From: Symsagittifera roscoffensis
Taxonomy: Eukaryota > Xenacoelomorpha > Acoela > Convolutidae
Assembly (NCBI RefSeq): GCF_963678635.1
Contig: NC_087069.1
Coordinates: 22,108,735-22,172,734 of the forward strand
Length of the DNA stretch: 64,000 nt
Reading direction: 5' to 3'
In this document: piece by piece, positions 42,303 through 51,639 of the stretch
Layout: every line of letters starts with the position of its first letter
How positions within the stretch are numbered: the first letter of the stretch is position 1
Notes under the pieces: model-generated
Seen by the model: only the letters and a program-made list of their open reading frames with translations
Database searches by the model: none
Told to the model about the DNA's origin: nothing
Position numbers and translations under genes: made by a program

Positions 42303-44908
42303 TATTATTAATTTCTCTCCAACTCCTTTTTCTAGTAATCTCAAATCAAAACATAAACCCTTCCCCTCGTACAGGACCACAAGATTTATTAGTAACACAT
42401 TACGATTGTGAAGAAAATGAACAAAAAACACTACATAAATATGCAATAAATCAAGTATCACAATGTGAAACAGAACCACAAGCTATAGAAACCACAGATG
42501 TAATAGCAACACTCTATTCAAAAGCCCGAGCAACAACAGTTACAGGTTATAAATTCACAGCAACATTTTCCGAAAAGAAAGTACATTGTTCACAAGTCTC
42601 GAACGGAAACAAAAACCGACTTGACCATGAATCATTCTATCAAAGTAATATAGAACGTCTTTTACATCTCAATCCCGACGATTGTAAAAATGAATTACTT
42701 AGACTAAACATCACACAAAATAAAAACTCCGCAAGAAAGTTAGTTAATTTTCAAGTTTTTTCAGACTCTGTACATCAATCACAACTTGAAAGACATCAAG
42801 GACATATAAAACTAGACGAAAAATACCCGTATAACGGCGCACACGGACGATTAACCTATGACCTACACGATAAACATTGGATACCACACATTGGTATAAA
42901 TGACCCATCAAACTGCAAAGCAGACACAAAAAATAAAGGATACCAAGAAATAATGTTTTTCGATTGGAAAATACAACTCGAAAAAATACAACTAACACGA
43001 GATTTATCAGATAATACAATGATCTATCAAGGAATCCGATTACCTTGTAAAAATGATCAAGGTTATTGCGACCCTACAACGAGAACACAAGCAACAATTG
43101 TTTGGTTCCCCGAAGACACATGTACAACATTTCAAGTAGCAAAAATACACGCTCGTATGATAAAATTTCACGAAAAATATTTTATACAATCAATTCCATA
43201 TGAACAAGTCCATCCATCACGAAAACTAAGTTCTAATTTTAGAAACATAGACAATATAGAAAATAAATTGACACGTTTTCAAATATATCAAGAAACAGAA
43301 CTTGCATGTAAATACAGGAATCCACTTCACAGAACACAATACTCTGAAATATTAGTTGAATACGAAAAAGGATTCGACATGACCACTGGAAAAGTAAAAA
43401 TCGACCCATATGCCACAGGTCATCCTCTAAACGAAGGAACATCCTATATACCAGTTAATTTTGAAAAAAGCAACGGACAACCTGGTGGACATCTAAAACC
43501 CCATGACACCAGAAGCACACGCTTACAAGAATTATCACTAATGAATACTACATATTTCGGTAATATCCACTATGATATTCATTTAGATATGAAACTAGAT
43601 TATACAATTAGCCGAATTTTTCAAGAAATGTCACTCTCCGAATTAGAAACACTACACCAACTATGCGAATTAGAACGAACACAAATATTACAATCACTTG
43701 CACTAGCAGTATTAAAAATACCCTATGCAGGATACTTATTATCTGGAAATAGATCAAATTTTTTAGACTATGAAGGAAACATCTTATGGTTTTATACTTG
43801 TACTAAAAAAGTATCACCACTATACGTTTTTGAAGATAAACGATGTTATAAAAGAATCCCTATCTTTTATAAGAATAAAGTACATTTCGTGGATACACTT
43901 TCACGAAGAACCTATTTATGGGATACCGCAGTCCCATGTGGATCAGAAAACAGCCACAATGTAGTACAACTAAACCCTGATGAAAATAAATATTATCTTC
44001 TCACTCCATATCCCACATTAATGCAATCACTCAAAAAATTTTCACCAGAAAGCATTCGCGCTATTGCTCGAAACCCAAATATAGACTTACAATCAATAGG
44101 AATCTATTCAAAATCAGATATTCAACATCACATTAGAACACAACAATTCCAAGAATTATTAACACAAATGGACACTATACAAAGACAATCAATAGACCAA
44201 AATTTACGCAAACTTGCAGAAACCGCAGGATTTGCCGATATCTACACGCAAGACTATAGCGGATATTTTAAAGACATTAAAAATTATATATATCTAAACG
44301 GTGAAAAATACCGTCCCCAAGATATATCACCAATTAACATTTTTAGCTTTGTTACACTCAAAAATGAGATCCTCGATTTTCTAGGATGGCCCTATTACAT
44401 CTTAGAAAAATTGACTATTTTATACGCAATGTTTAACTTTATTGGATTTCTTTTCTCACTTTTAAAAGGAATCTACAACACATGTGCTATACACACACAA
44501 GTCAATCGACAAGCAAGTGTAGCACGCATACTCTTTGCAGGATTTTTTGGAATCTTTTCTACATCTATAAACAAAATTCTTTTAGACGCACAAATAAAAG
44601 AATATAACACAAAAATAGCAACACGACAAAATACATACGACGAAGAACATAATAATGTAGACATAACGCCAACGGCACCACAATTACCACCCCTACCAAA
44701 TAACCATCCACTATCCCTAGTCCCACGAAATTTTCGAAATTTAGCCATCACACATAATCCAAATTTTCAACTCACCACATCACAAAGTCCCATCCAACAT
44801 ATAATGACACACCAGTCACAAGACCATAATACTTATGAACAAATTATTGAACAACCCCATACCACCGCTTTTCAGTCTCAAAATAATCATTTTTTTAGCC
44901 CACGATGA
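42290..44908 (+). CDS. env: envelope-like glycoprotein (872 residues)
   Basis: Starts inside the end of the preceding ORF. Residues 1 to about 20 (MYILILLISLQLLFLVIS) form a signal peptide. The ectodomain has many regularly spaced Cys residues and several N-x-S/T sites. An early THYDCEENEQKTLHKYAINQ then Cys-rich segment resembles the start of chuvirus/mivirus-type glycoproteins that also occur in invertebrate genomes. Near residues 700-765 there are two hydrophobic stretches (LTILYAMFNFIGFLFSLL and ILFAGFFGIFSTSI) flanking a short CAIHTQ region. A Pro/Gln-rich cytoplasmic tail of about 100 residues ends the protein. Presence of an env with signal peptide, ectodomain and anchor implies retrovirus-like potential. 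The envelope role is well supported; the chuvirus-type affiliation is a motif-level inference. The frame is intact. Confidence 0.75.
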   Translation: MYILILLISLQLLFLVISNQNINPSPRTGPQDLLVTHYDCEENEQKTLHKYAINQVSQCETEPQAIETTDVIATLYSKARATTVTGYKFTATFSEKKVHCSQVSNGNKNRLDHESFYQSNIERLLHLNPDDCKNELLRLNITQNKNSARKLVNFQVFSDSVHQSQLERHQGHIKLDEKYPYNGAHGRLTYDLHDKHWIPHIGINDPSNCKADTKNKGYQEIMFFDWKIQLEKIQLTRDLSDNTMIYQGIRLPCKNDQGYCDPTTRTQATIVWFPEDTCTTFQVAKIHARMIKFHEKYFIQSIPYEQVHPSRKLSSNFRNIDNIENKLTRFQIYQETELACKYRNPLHRTQYSEILVEYEKGFDMTTGKVKIDPYATGHPLNEGTSYIPVNFEKSNGQPGGHLKPHDTRSTRLQELSLMNTTYFGNIHYDIHLDMKLDYTISRIFQEMSLSELETLHQLCELERTQILQSLALAVLKIPYAGYLLSGNRSNFLDYEGNILWFYTCTKKVSPLYVFEDKRCYKRIPIFYKNKVHFVDTLSRRTYLWDTAVPCGSENSHNVVQLNPDENKYYLLTPYPTLMQSLKKFSPESIRAIARNPNIDLQSIGIYSKSDIQHHIRTQQFQELLTQMDTIQRQSIDQNLRKLAETAGFADIYTQDYSGYFKDIKNYIYLNGEKYRPQDISPINIFSFVTLKNEILDFLGWPYYILEKLTILYAMFNFIGFLFSLLKGIYNTCAIHTQVNRQASVARILFAGFFGIFSTSINKILLDAQIKEYNTKIATRQNTYDEEHNNVDITPTAPQLPPLPNNHPLSLVPRNFRNLAITHNPNFQLTTSQSPIQHIMTHQSQDHNTYEQIIEQPHTTAFQSQNNHFFSPR

Positions 44909-46710
44909 GCCGCCAACTTGGATCACTACACCGATCAAATTCCCACCCAACCAATCTTACCTCTCCAATCCCAATAATACCACTTTTTGCTTTTCCGCCA
45001 CCCGATTTTCCATCTAGTAATGTAACATCAGGCATGAATTCCGACACTAATTCACACATCTCAGTTTTATATTCCATCTCACAACTCAATAACCCGAATA
45101 TTGAAACCCCCGATGAATTTGCCGACTCAGAACCATCCCCATCCAATAATTTTCATAACTCTTCTAATTTTTCTCAACCCCCTTTTCAACCCATATTATC
45201 CAATAACCCTGACCCAATCACTCCCACACCCTCTTATGCTTCCCAAGTTACCCCAACCTACTCCTCATACCATTCTGACCAATCGTCTCATTCTCCAGAC
45301 ACCCCCCGAATCTCCCCAGAGCTAGATAATTTTATTACCCTTCAACAACAACCCTACCACCTCCATACCCCAACAATAAACCAAATCTCCTCCACAATAA
45401 ATTCATCCAACCCCCCTACCCCTACACCCTCTTCAAATTATACTGAATCATTAGCACCATCATCCACATCAACTGAATCTTCACTCAACACTAATAGAGC
45501 TTACCGCACTTTTAAAAGAAAGTTCCCCAACCATCCTTTCCCAGCAAAACCAGGAACAGCCCGTGAATACATCAACCACCCCAAGCATACTAACACAAAA
45601 GAATTTTTAGCCATCACCTTACCCTCATTCCCACAATACACCTTAAACACCCCCCACGACACTAACGAAACACGCAACTTTGTAGATGAATACGTTTTAA
45701 TGCCCACTCTCTCTTGGACCTCATATTATCATTTTACTAACCCTCTTTGCTTACCTTTATCTAACACTCACATCGATATAGAGCGAAATACGGACATGCT
45801 ATATCGACTCACTACACCACTAACCGCTAGACAATTTACTTACGTTGGATATAAAAAATCACTAAAAACACACACTGCACCTAGAGCTAACGAATATACA
45901 CTCGAATACTATGATCACAACATCATCAGAGCTAACCAAGATCAATTCTTAGACGACGATCGCTTCGCTAATCCACAAATTACCGAGAAATTTTTCATCA
46001 AGACACCATATATATTTACACTAAACATCTTCGACCGAAAGTTTGATCACATTATTTCAGAAGCACTAATAGACACACAAGCATACGAAAGTTTCAAAGA
46101 ACGCTTCCAAATATTTTCACTAACCTTTCATTTCCTTGCACCACACGAAAGAGATTTACACTGCTCACACGATATTATGTTGCGCACTAAACAAACCCAC
46201 ACATATAGTTATTATCACTTCATCCAAAATCACTTTGACCTACACACACCCTCTAGACAACCACACCATCGTTTTCAATTCATTAATTCCAAATACACTT
46301 CACCATTTTTCCTAAATTTCACATATTGCATTAAAGATACTAACCTTCATGGTATTCTTCGTAATTATGACCCCATAACCCAAATGTACATCTTCTGTCC
46401 CATCACCAAGACCTTCAACGCCGAAGAATCCCGACCCTTCCTTATCCCGCACGAGTTTGTACAACCCATAGAAATCCCAATTTTAGAATTCATCCACAAC
46501 ACTAAATTCAATCACAAATTATATAATCTAATCCAAAACACACCTTATGAGTTTGCAGTTGGCACTGAAGAACTAACCACTATTAAGGCACTTCAATTGC
46601 TTTGGCCACTGCTTCAAACTAAAAATATCATCCGCATCTTAGCTAAACTACTAACAACTTCAGAACTAATTCACGACATCTTCCCCCACGGTTTTTTCCC
46701 CGACGACTAA
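44905..46710 (+). CDS. 601-residue orphan ORF downstream of env
   Basis: Its ATG overlaps the env stop as ATGA (44905-44908). Residues 1 to about 200 are disordered and Pro/Ser/Asn/Thr-rich (PPDFPSSNVTSGMNSDTNSH). The remaining 400 look globular, rich in Phe, Tyr, His and Thr, with segments YRTFKRKFPNHPFPAKPG, LPSFPQYTLNT, FFIKTPYIFTLNIFDRKFDH and a helical C-terminus (ALQLLWPLLQTKNIIRILAK). There is no signal peptide or membrane segment. I do not recognise it. Its codon use and base bias match the other element ORFs. The 4-nt overlap suggests coupled termination and re-initiation, or expression from its own spliced RNA. The frame is intact, and an intron-like sequence follows 4 nt after the stop. 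Confidence 0.65.
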   Translation: MSRQLGSLHRSNSHPTNLTSPIPIIPLFAFPPPDFPSSNVTSGMNSDTNSHISVLYSISQLNNPNIETPDEFADSEPSPSNNFHNSSNFSQPPFQPILSNNPDPITPTPSYASQVTPTYSSYHSDQSSHSPDTPRISPELDNFITLQQQPYHLHTPTINQISSTINSSNPPTPTPSSNYTESLAPSSTSTESSLNTNRAYRTFKRKFPNHPFPAKPGTAREYINHPKHTNTKEFLAITLPSFPQYTLNTPHDTNETRNFVDEYVLMPTLSWTSYYHFTNPLCLPLSNTHIDIERNTDMLYRLTTPLTARQFTYVGYKKSLKTHTAPRANEYTLEYYDHNIIRANQDQFLDDDRFANPQITEKFFIKTPYIFTLNIFDRKFDHIISEALIDTQAYESFKERFQIFSLTFHFLAPHERDLHCSHDIMLRTKQTHTYSYYHFIQNHFDLHTPSRQPHHRFQFINSKYTSPFFLNFTYCIKDTNLHGILRNYDPITQMYIFCPITKTFNAEESRPFLIPHEFVQPIEIPILEFIHNTKFNHKLYNLIQNTPYEFAVGTEELTTIKALQLLWPLLQTKNIIRILAKLLTTSELIHDIFPHGFFPDD

Positions 46711-46714
46711 ACAG

Positions 46715-46793
46715 GTAAGTATGAATTAAATGAATATAACTAACTAATTGAAATATTAAAAAACTCACCATACTTTATCCATGTTTTCTTTAG
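46715..46793 (+). other. candidate 79-nt spliceosomal intron after the orphan ORF
   Basis: acag followed by GTAAGTATG is a near-ideal donor at 46715. A taactaact branch-like word lies at about 46740, and gttttctttag is a strong acceptor ending at 46793. The intron would lie in the 3' untranslated region of the orphan ORF or serve splicing to distal exons. Confidence 0.5.
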
Positions 46794-48326
46794 ATTTTTA
46801 GCCTTCATCCGACAATCACCTACAAAAACCACAAAAGACAAATAAAAATCGCAAATTTCATCAAACAGATTTCAAAAATTCTATTAATCTCTTACACTTA
46901 TAAATTTATAAATTTAATACCAATGCAATAAATTCATTTCTAAAAATTTTCCCCACAAGCAGTAAATCTAATTATAATGAAAATTTGTAACTTAAAATTC
47001 CCCCATAACTAGCAGTAAATTTCCAAATTCTATGCAGTAAATTAATAAAATGCAATTGCAGTACTAACCTTTTGATATTTTCATTCATTCGCACAGAAAT
47101 TCTATCCACACTCGCACAGCTCGCCCACGAAGAATTGTTTAAAATAATGAATTTCAGTTTCAAGTTTTCACACTCAACAACTCTAACATATAATAACATG
47201 TTTCAAACTTTCCTTTAACCCGGTTGGAAAGGAATCATATACTAAACAAAACTAACCAACGCAGCTTACTAAATACCACAAATCATAGAATAACAGCATG
47301 ACTAAGAAAAGGAAACCAACGGTACCCAAACCGGATTAACCCAGTTTAAAACTGGATAATTTATTCTTTTGAAGACTATTATAAAGTCTAAGAAAGAAAT
47401 AATAAAACACAAAAAAGTCGAAAGACAAACCCATACCACGAACAATTTGCTTTTTGGAAAAAGGACATAACCAACAAGACATAAGAAAAACCACAACAAA
47501 CCCAACATAAAACGTTGTCACATAACAGGACCCCTCACAAAAACCGCATGAAATCATACTCCCATTCCTGGCCTAACCCACCAGGAAGGACGTCCTGAGC
47601 ATGCTCTATAGCCGGCCTAACCCACCGCGCTACATCCACGCTTTGTGACCACACCTCTATTTTTAATAAGAGCTACTCAAGTGTGAGTAACTCTTCAAAA
47701 TAACCGAACTAAAACAAAAAGCTTTTGTGAAAACAACTAACTAAAATCATAATTAAAAAATATTAAACTAATAAATGTTTTATAAAATGTAAATTACATT
47801 ATGCAATACATAGATCAGAATACAACACCAAGGACGAACATCTAAAGACAAAACGACCCCACTATACTCGAGAGAGAATGACCAACCACAATCGATATGC
47901 CACTCACAATCACAACTCAAAGGATTTAGAGTACGACTTGACTTCGCAGAAAAGGACTTCATTGAACTAGACCAATGACCACCTCGATGTTCAAGTATAC
48001 GTACAGATCCGAGTAACCAGGCATCCCCTCCACGCACAATCTCCACGCCATTCCCAAACTAGATCAGACACAAAAGAAGTTCTCCACGCAGAACAGAAAA
48101 ACCTGACATAGCCAACCATTCTGAAATCAGATTTGAGTTTGTTGCGAAGACTTAGTCGTTGTCACTAGAAGACACAACGTCTTATGTCTCTAACTCCAGC
48201 TTCCTGGAACTTCTTTAACAAAAAGGAAACAGAAGAAATAAGATGTTCGCCAAACACCAACGTCCATCATCCATCCTTCGAATTGCAGAAGAACTATTCT
48301 AAAAAACTCTGTAAAACCCGGATGGG
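46794..48326 (+). other. 3' region of the Gypsy element
   Basis: About 1.5 kb without convincing ORFs (minus-strand frames at 46972-48046 are low-complexity shadows). Near 47560-47640 the minus strand has two copies of ggtgggttaggcc. One of them lies in a gtagcgcggtgggttaggc context that resembles a tRNA A-box/D-arm, possibly a captured SINE or tRNA fragment. Sequence just before the 3' LTR (cccggatggg) is only weakly purine-rich. Confidence 0.5.
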
Positions 48327-48736
48327 TGGAACCTGATCTAAACTACATTTTATGATTGGATAATTTAGATATTTTACCAATGTAAAGTATTTAATATTAA
48401 CCAATCATGATCCATCTAACTAACAACCCACTTATTTGTAAGTGCTGAAGTTACTTGTAATTTCAGCACCAGAGAGATTTGAATTTAACTTAGAAATTAG
48501 TTGGACTCTCCCGAGCACTTCAACAGCCGCAATAAACCAGTATACCCTAGATCTATTGAGCCTAGCAGAGACTAGTTAAACAACCTGAGACTAGATAGTA
48601 TAAGAGTAAGATTAGGATCGGTATTAGACTAAGAAGTTGCACGAATCTATCCGGCCGAAAATAAGATAGCGTGACGAGCAGACGGTGTACCCTATCCGAA
48701 ATTACTCTATGAGTTAACCAACCCGAACCTAACTCA
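48327..48736 (+). repeat. 3' LTR of the Gypsy element
   Basis: 410 bp, the direct repeat of 29819-30228, with the same TG...CA ends. The differences are listed under the 5' copy. Confidence 0.93.
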
Positions 48737-49118
48737 AATTGTTCATATGCGCCACTTTACATGCAAGAAAAGTGTGTACACCTGTTCAAGCTGACCTGTT
48801 TTTCTTGAAGTAACGAAAATCAATAATCATTTTATACATCACTTTCTATAGTGAACTTCATAAACAAATATGAAGGGGGGACTGGAAAAGAACCTAACTT
48901 TTTTATACTAGGCTGTAGGCGCTTTAGTGGGACAGACTTGACACTGATGGCTGCGCAATGTCAGACAGTAACATATGGTAAGTTTTTCATTCACAATTCT
49001 CCTTCCGAACAGATTGCGAAATCGATAATCAAGTTTGCTATAACTCACGCATAAAAACAACTGTTTAATAACCTGTATTCTCCTCCACCTCTGCATACGT
49101 ACCGTATCTTTTTGTACC
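48737..49118. other. spacer between the Gypsy and BEL elements
   Basis: About 380 bp. A 67-codon open frame (48851-49054) has no recognisable motif. The string ggggggactggaaaaga at about 48874 matches the right end of the MITE found inside the BEL 5' LTR, so a fragment of a second MITE copy may lie here. Confidence 0.5.
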
Positions 49119-49123
49119 ATTGA
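49119..49123. repeat. target-site duplication of the BEL element (left)
   Basis: attga directly precedes the 5' LTR, and an identical attga lies at 62107-62111 directly after the 3' LTR. The 5-bp length is normal for BEL/Pao and fixes both outer boundaries. Confidence 0.85.
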
Positions 49124-49812
49124 TGTTAATGCTACATAGCATTAAAAGTGAAAGTATGAAAGTGTAGTATAAAGCCAGTATAGTTGCTTAGCAATACCAG
49201 CTATATAGCTCAGCGTATACATAGTGCGTTCCGGGGAGTTCGGCGTGGAAAACAGCCCGATTCTCACCTAAGTCGTTTCATTTGAGAATCCGGCTCTTTT
49301 CCAGTTTCCCCCACTTTCAAAATCAATTTTGAAAAGCTTATATAACATTGTCATATTGCAATGAAATTTGGCGTGGTGAACAAATCGACAATTGTGAACA
49401 AAGTTGTTCTTCATACTGTACAGCGTAACATCACGCATTTAGCCGTAATAACACATAAAACAAACATAAAACTCGGTATTTTGAAAGGGGGGGGACTGGA
49501 AAAGAGACGAGAATCCTATTTGAGCCGAACCTGACAGAACATAAAATGCTAATATTTTAATCGGTTCAAAATTGGTTTGCAATTGAGTTTCTGTTAATTA
49601 AACTGCGTGAACTAAGTATGAACTCATTGTGAAAAAAACACACAAATCACACAAATCAGGGCATGAACAAGCCCACTTTTTAACTTGATACGTGTAATGT
49701 TGTTGCTAATTCCGTGCAATAAAAATTACTAAAATTCGCCGTTTATTGATTCTCTTGAATTAAACCGATTCTGTTTCCTGTTTTTATTCGAGTTATAAAA
49801 AAGGCCAGAATA
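49124..49812 (+). repeat. 5' LTR of the BEL element
   Basis: Begins TGTTAATGCTAC and ends ccagaata. It contains a tRNA-like stretch (A-box word tatagctcag at about 49201, then gtgcgttccggggagttcgg and gattctcacc) and a 217-bp MITE with its 8-bp duplication. Without the MITE it is about 464 bp. It is not colinear with the 3' LTR between about 49180 and 49510. Confidence 0.9.
49292..49508. mobile_element. 217-bp MITE inserted in the BEL 5' LTR
   Basis: Flanked by exact 8-bp duplications gagaatcc (49284-49291 and 49509-49516); the 3' LTR shows the empty site (gagattcc). The ends are inverted repeats of about 30 bp: ggctcttttccagtttcccc on the left and, on the minus strand, gtctcttttccagtcccccc on the right, both followed by ctttcaaaat. 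The 8-bp duplication fits the hAT superfamily. No coding capacity. Confidence 0.85.
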
Positions 49813-49815
49813 TTT

Positions 49816-49832
49816 TGATGCCGCGACTCGGG
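49816..49832 (+). promoter_or_regulatory. tRNA-His primer-binding site of the BEL element
   Basis: TGATGCCGCGACTCGG starts 3 nt after the LTR. It matches, with one mismatch in the TGG, the complement of the 3' end of animal tRNA-His (acceptor ...GTCGCGGCACCA preceded by CCGA). A duplicate lies at 53262-53278. Confidence 0.75.
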
Positions 49833-50299
49833 AATTGTTATCCGAAAGCAAAATACATCTGTACATTTTTGTGCGACCTCAAATTGAACGAAACTCATGC
49901 CAATAGTTAGATTACGCGAAAACTCAAATTGATGCAACCGACCGAAAAATCAAAAACAGGTCGATTGGCCGAAAGTCAGAAACTGTGAAAAACAACCCAG
50001 TTAACAAAATCAAGAACGGTGTCGCTTCCGAGTTTAGCCGAACCGATACGATCGACAACTTTTGCCACAACAGCAAACTACTTTTGTCGAAACAACCAGA
50101 TCTTGTAGCAGTATCATCCCAAAAACTAACACTAGTCAAAACAAAGCCGACAACCCAGTGCTATGATTTGTAGTTTTTTTTTGTCATTATTAAGATTTGC
50201 TATATTTCAAATTTTGCTGTAAAATTACATACGATGTTGTTATTTGCAAACCGATTAAGACCGTGCTAGATACCTAATTCAAGTTCATACCCAGTACCC

Positions 50300-50324
50300 T
50301 AGTACGCCGGGAGAGTCTCGAACC
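50300..50324 (+). other. second tRNA-3'-end-like sequence in the BEL leader
   Basis: TAGTACGCCGGGAGAGTCTC followed by gaacc reads as the complement of a tRNA acceptor plus T-arm ending CTA rather than CCA. It is repeated at 53746-53770 in the duplicate. It could be a relic of another element's primer site. Confidence 0.35.
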
Positions 50325-50767
50325 CAAAAATTTTTGTGAAAAAAAAATCCGGAAAATTTTCCAAAAAAAATTTTCGCAAAAAAGTTTTTTTTTCAAAGAT
50401 TAGAGCAAAATCGGAAAACACCGTTTTTGTCTCGCCCGTTCAACCGTTTAAACCGTCAATCGTGTCGAGCAAGTTTTTTTAGTGAATCCCTACCTCGGTT
50501 TCCTCCAGTGGTTGGATAAACTTTAAGAATTTGCTCGGCTCGACCCGTTTTCGGCCTCATACCGCCGCGACCGTTACTACTACCGTTTCGCCATAACGTC
50601 GTTGAGTTTAACCGATAAACCGTACGCGTTAACTTAACTAGTACTGAATCGAAGCCTTAGCAAAACCTTACAAACCCTCAGCTAAGGGTTCTTAAAGTTT
50701 TTATCGTTCTTTTTTTAAAGTTTTTTTAAATTTATTTCTATGTGAAGACTTTACAACAGCAGACTCC

Positions 50768-51460
50768 TTGAATTTAATGCCATTAAAACAACCGTATCGC
50801 TTATCACTCTCAATGGTGTTCACCATTGCTGCAAGTTCTCTCCATCACTCCGTAAATACATTACCATTAACTCTACAAAAACGCTTCGACGACACTTTTA
50901 AAGCAGTTCCAGGTTTAAGCTTTAATTTGAATGCAAATAACCGGCAAAAGAATGTTCAATATCTTTTAAGCAATTCCCCAAAATGAATGATAGAGAAAAA
51001 CTTTATAATTTGGCACGTTGTTATAAATAAATCATTCATCAAGCATAGATCAAACAACAATAACCAACTTACACCAGAAAGTCTGATTGAAATTTTAAAA
51101 GAATATAAAAACAAAATATCAGCCATTATTTACGTACACCGTCAAAATACCCCCAATATTTATGGACGTTTGGTTGAAACAGGAATATTAACCATTAATG
51201 TGACCAAACGTTTAATCTCAAAAAGAAAAGCCAGCAACAAAGAACTAATTCGTAAGCTTAAATTAATTCATCCTCCGGCGTTTTTAGAAATAAAAAATTT
51301 GAGACTCATTCGACGTTATTTCCCCAATCTCTCCGAACTTATCAATAAAATTAAAAATCGTCGACGAAGTTCAAGGAAAAGAAAAAAAGATAAATATAAG
51401 ATTTCACAAATGACAACAGTCGAAGAATATTTAACATTTAATAGGCATTATAAATTTTGA
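50768..51460 (+). pseudogene. small basic ORF of the BEL element, copy 1
   Basis: Two same-frame pieces (50768-50986 and 50987-51460) are separated only by a TGA; the next codon is ATG. The second piece, 157 residues, is basic and helical (ISAIIYVHRQNTPNIYGRLV, HPPAFLEIKNLRLIRRYFP) with an Arg/Lys/Ser cluster (NRRRSSRKRKKDKYK) near its end. It lies upstream of gag. I do not recognise a family. Position and charge suggest an accessory or nucleic-acid-binding protein, or an unrelated insert. It is duplicated at 54431-54895. Confidence 0.45.
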
Positions 51461-51639
51461 TTTTTTTTTTCATTAGTTAAATTCATCTTTATTTTCAATA
51501 TTGTAATTTGTTGTCCTTCTGTTCCGTAGGCAACGAGCAATGTAGGGGTCTTGCAAGGATCCTCTCGTTCGGTATAGGACGCGGCTACTTGAATTGATTT
51601 TAGTTTGATTCCGTCAATCGACACTAATTTGTTTTTTTT

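Larger units (their letters stand above)
29819..48736 (+). mobile_element. very large Gypsy-type envelope-bearing LTR element (18.9 kb)
   Basis: The element is bounded by two 410-bp LTRs. Order: LTR, primer site, 1.25-kb leader with two stem-loops, basic ORF, gag-pro-pol, two small membrane ORFs, an ATG-less ORF, envelope-like ORF, 601-residue orphan ORF, 1.6-kb 3' region, LTR. Domain order protease, RT, RNase H, integrase and a GPY-type motif place it in Ty3/Gypsy. The length is two to three times that of ordinary Gypsy elements. The flanking 5-mers (cctgg left, aattg right) do not match, so no target duplication remains. LTR identity (about 6 differences in 410) and largely intact ORFs point to recent activity. 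The coding strand is A-rich and G-poor throughout. Confidence 0.93.

Noticed and set aside
47560-47645. A true tRNA gene on the minus strand
   Set aside because: Only an A-box-like word and a repeated ggtgggttaggcc are present; no B box and no cloverleaf could be drawn.
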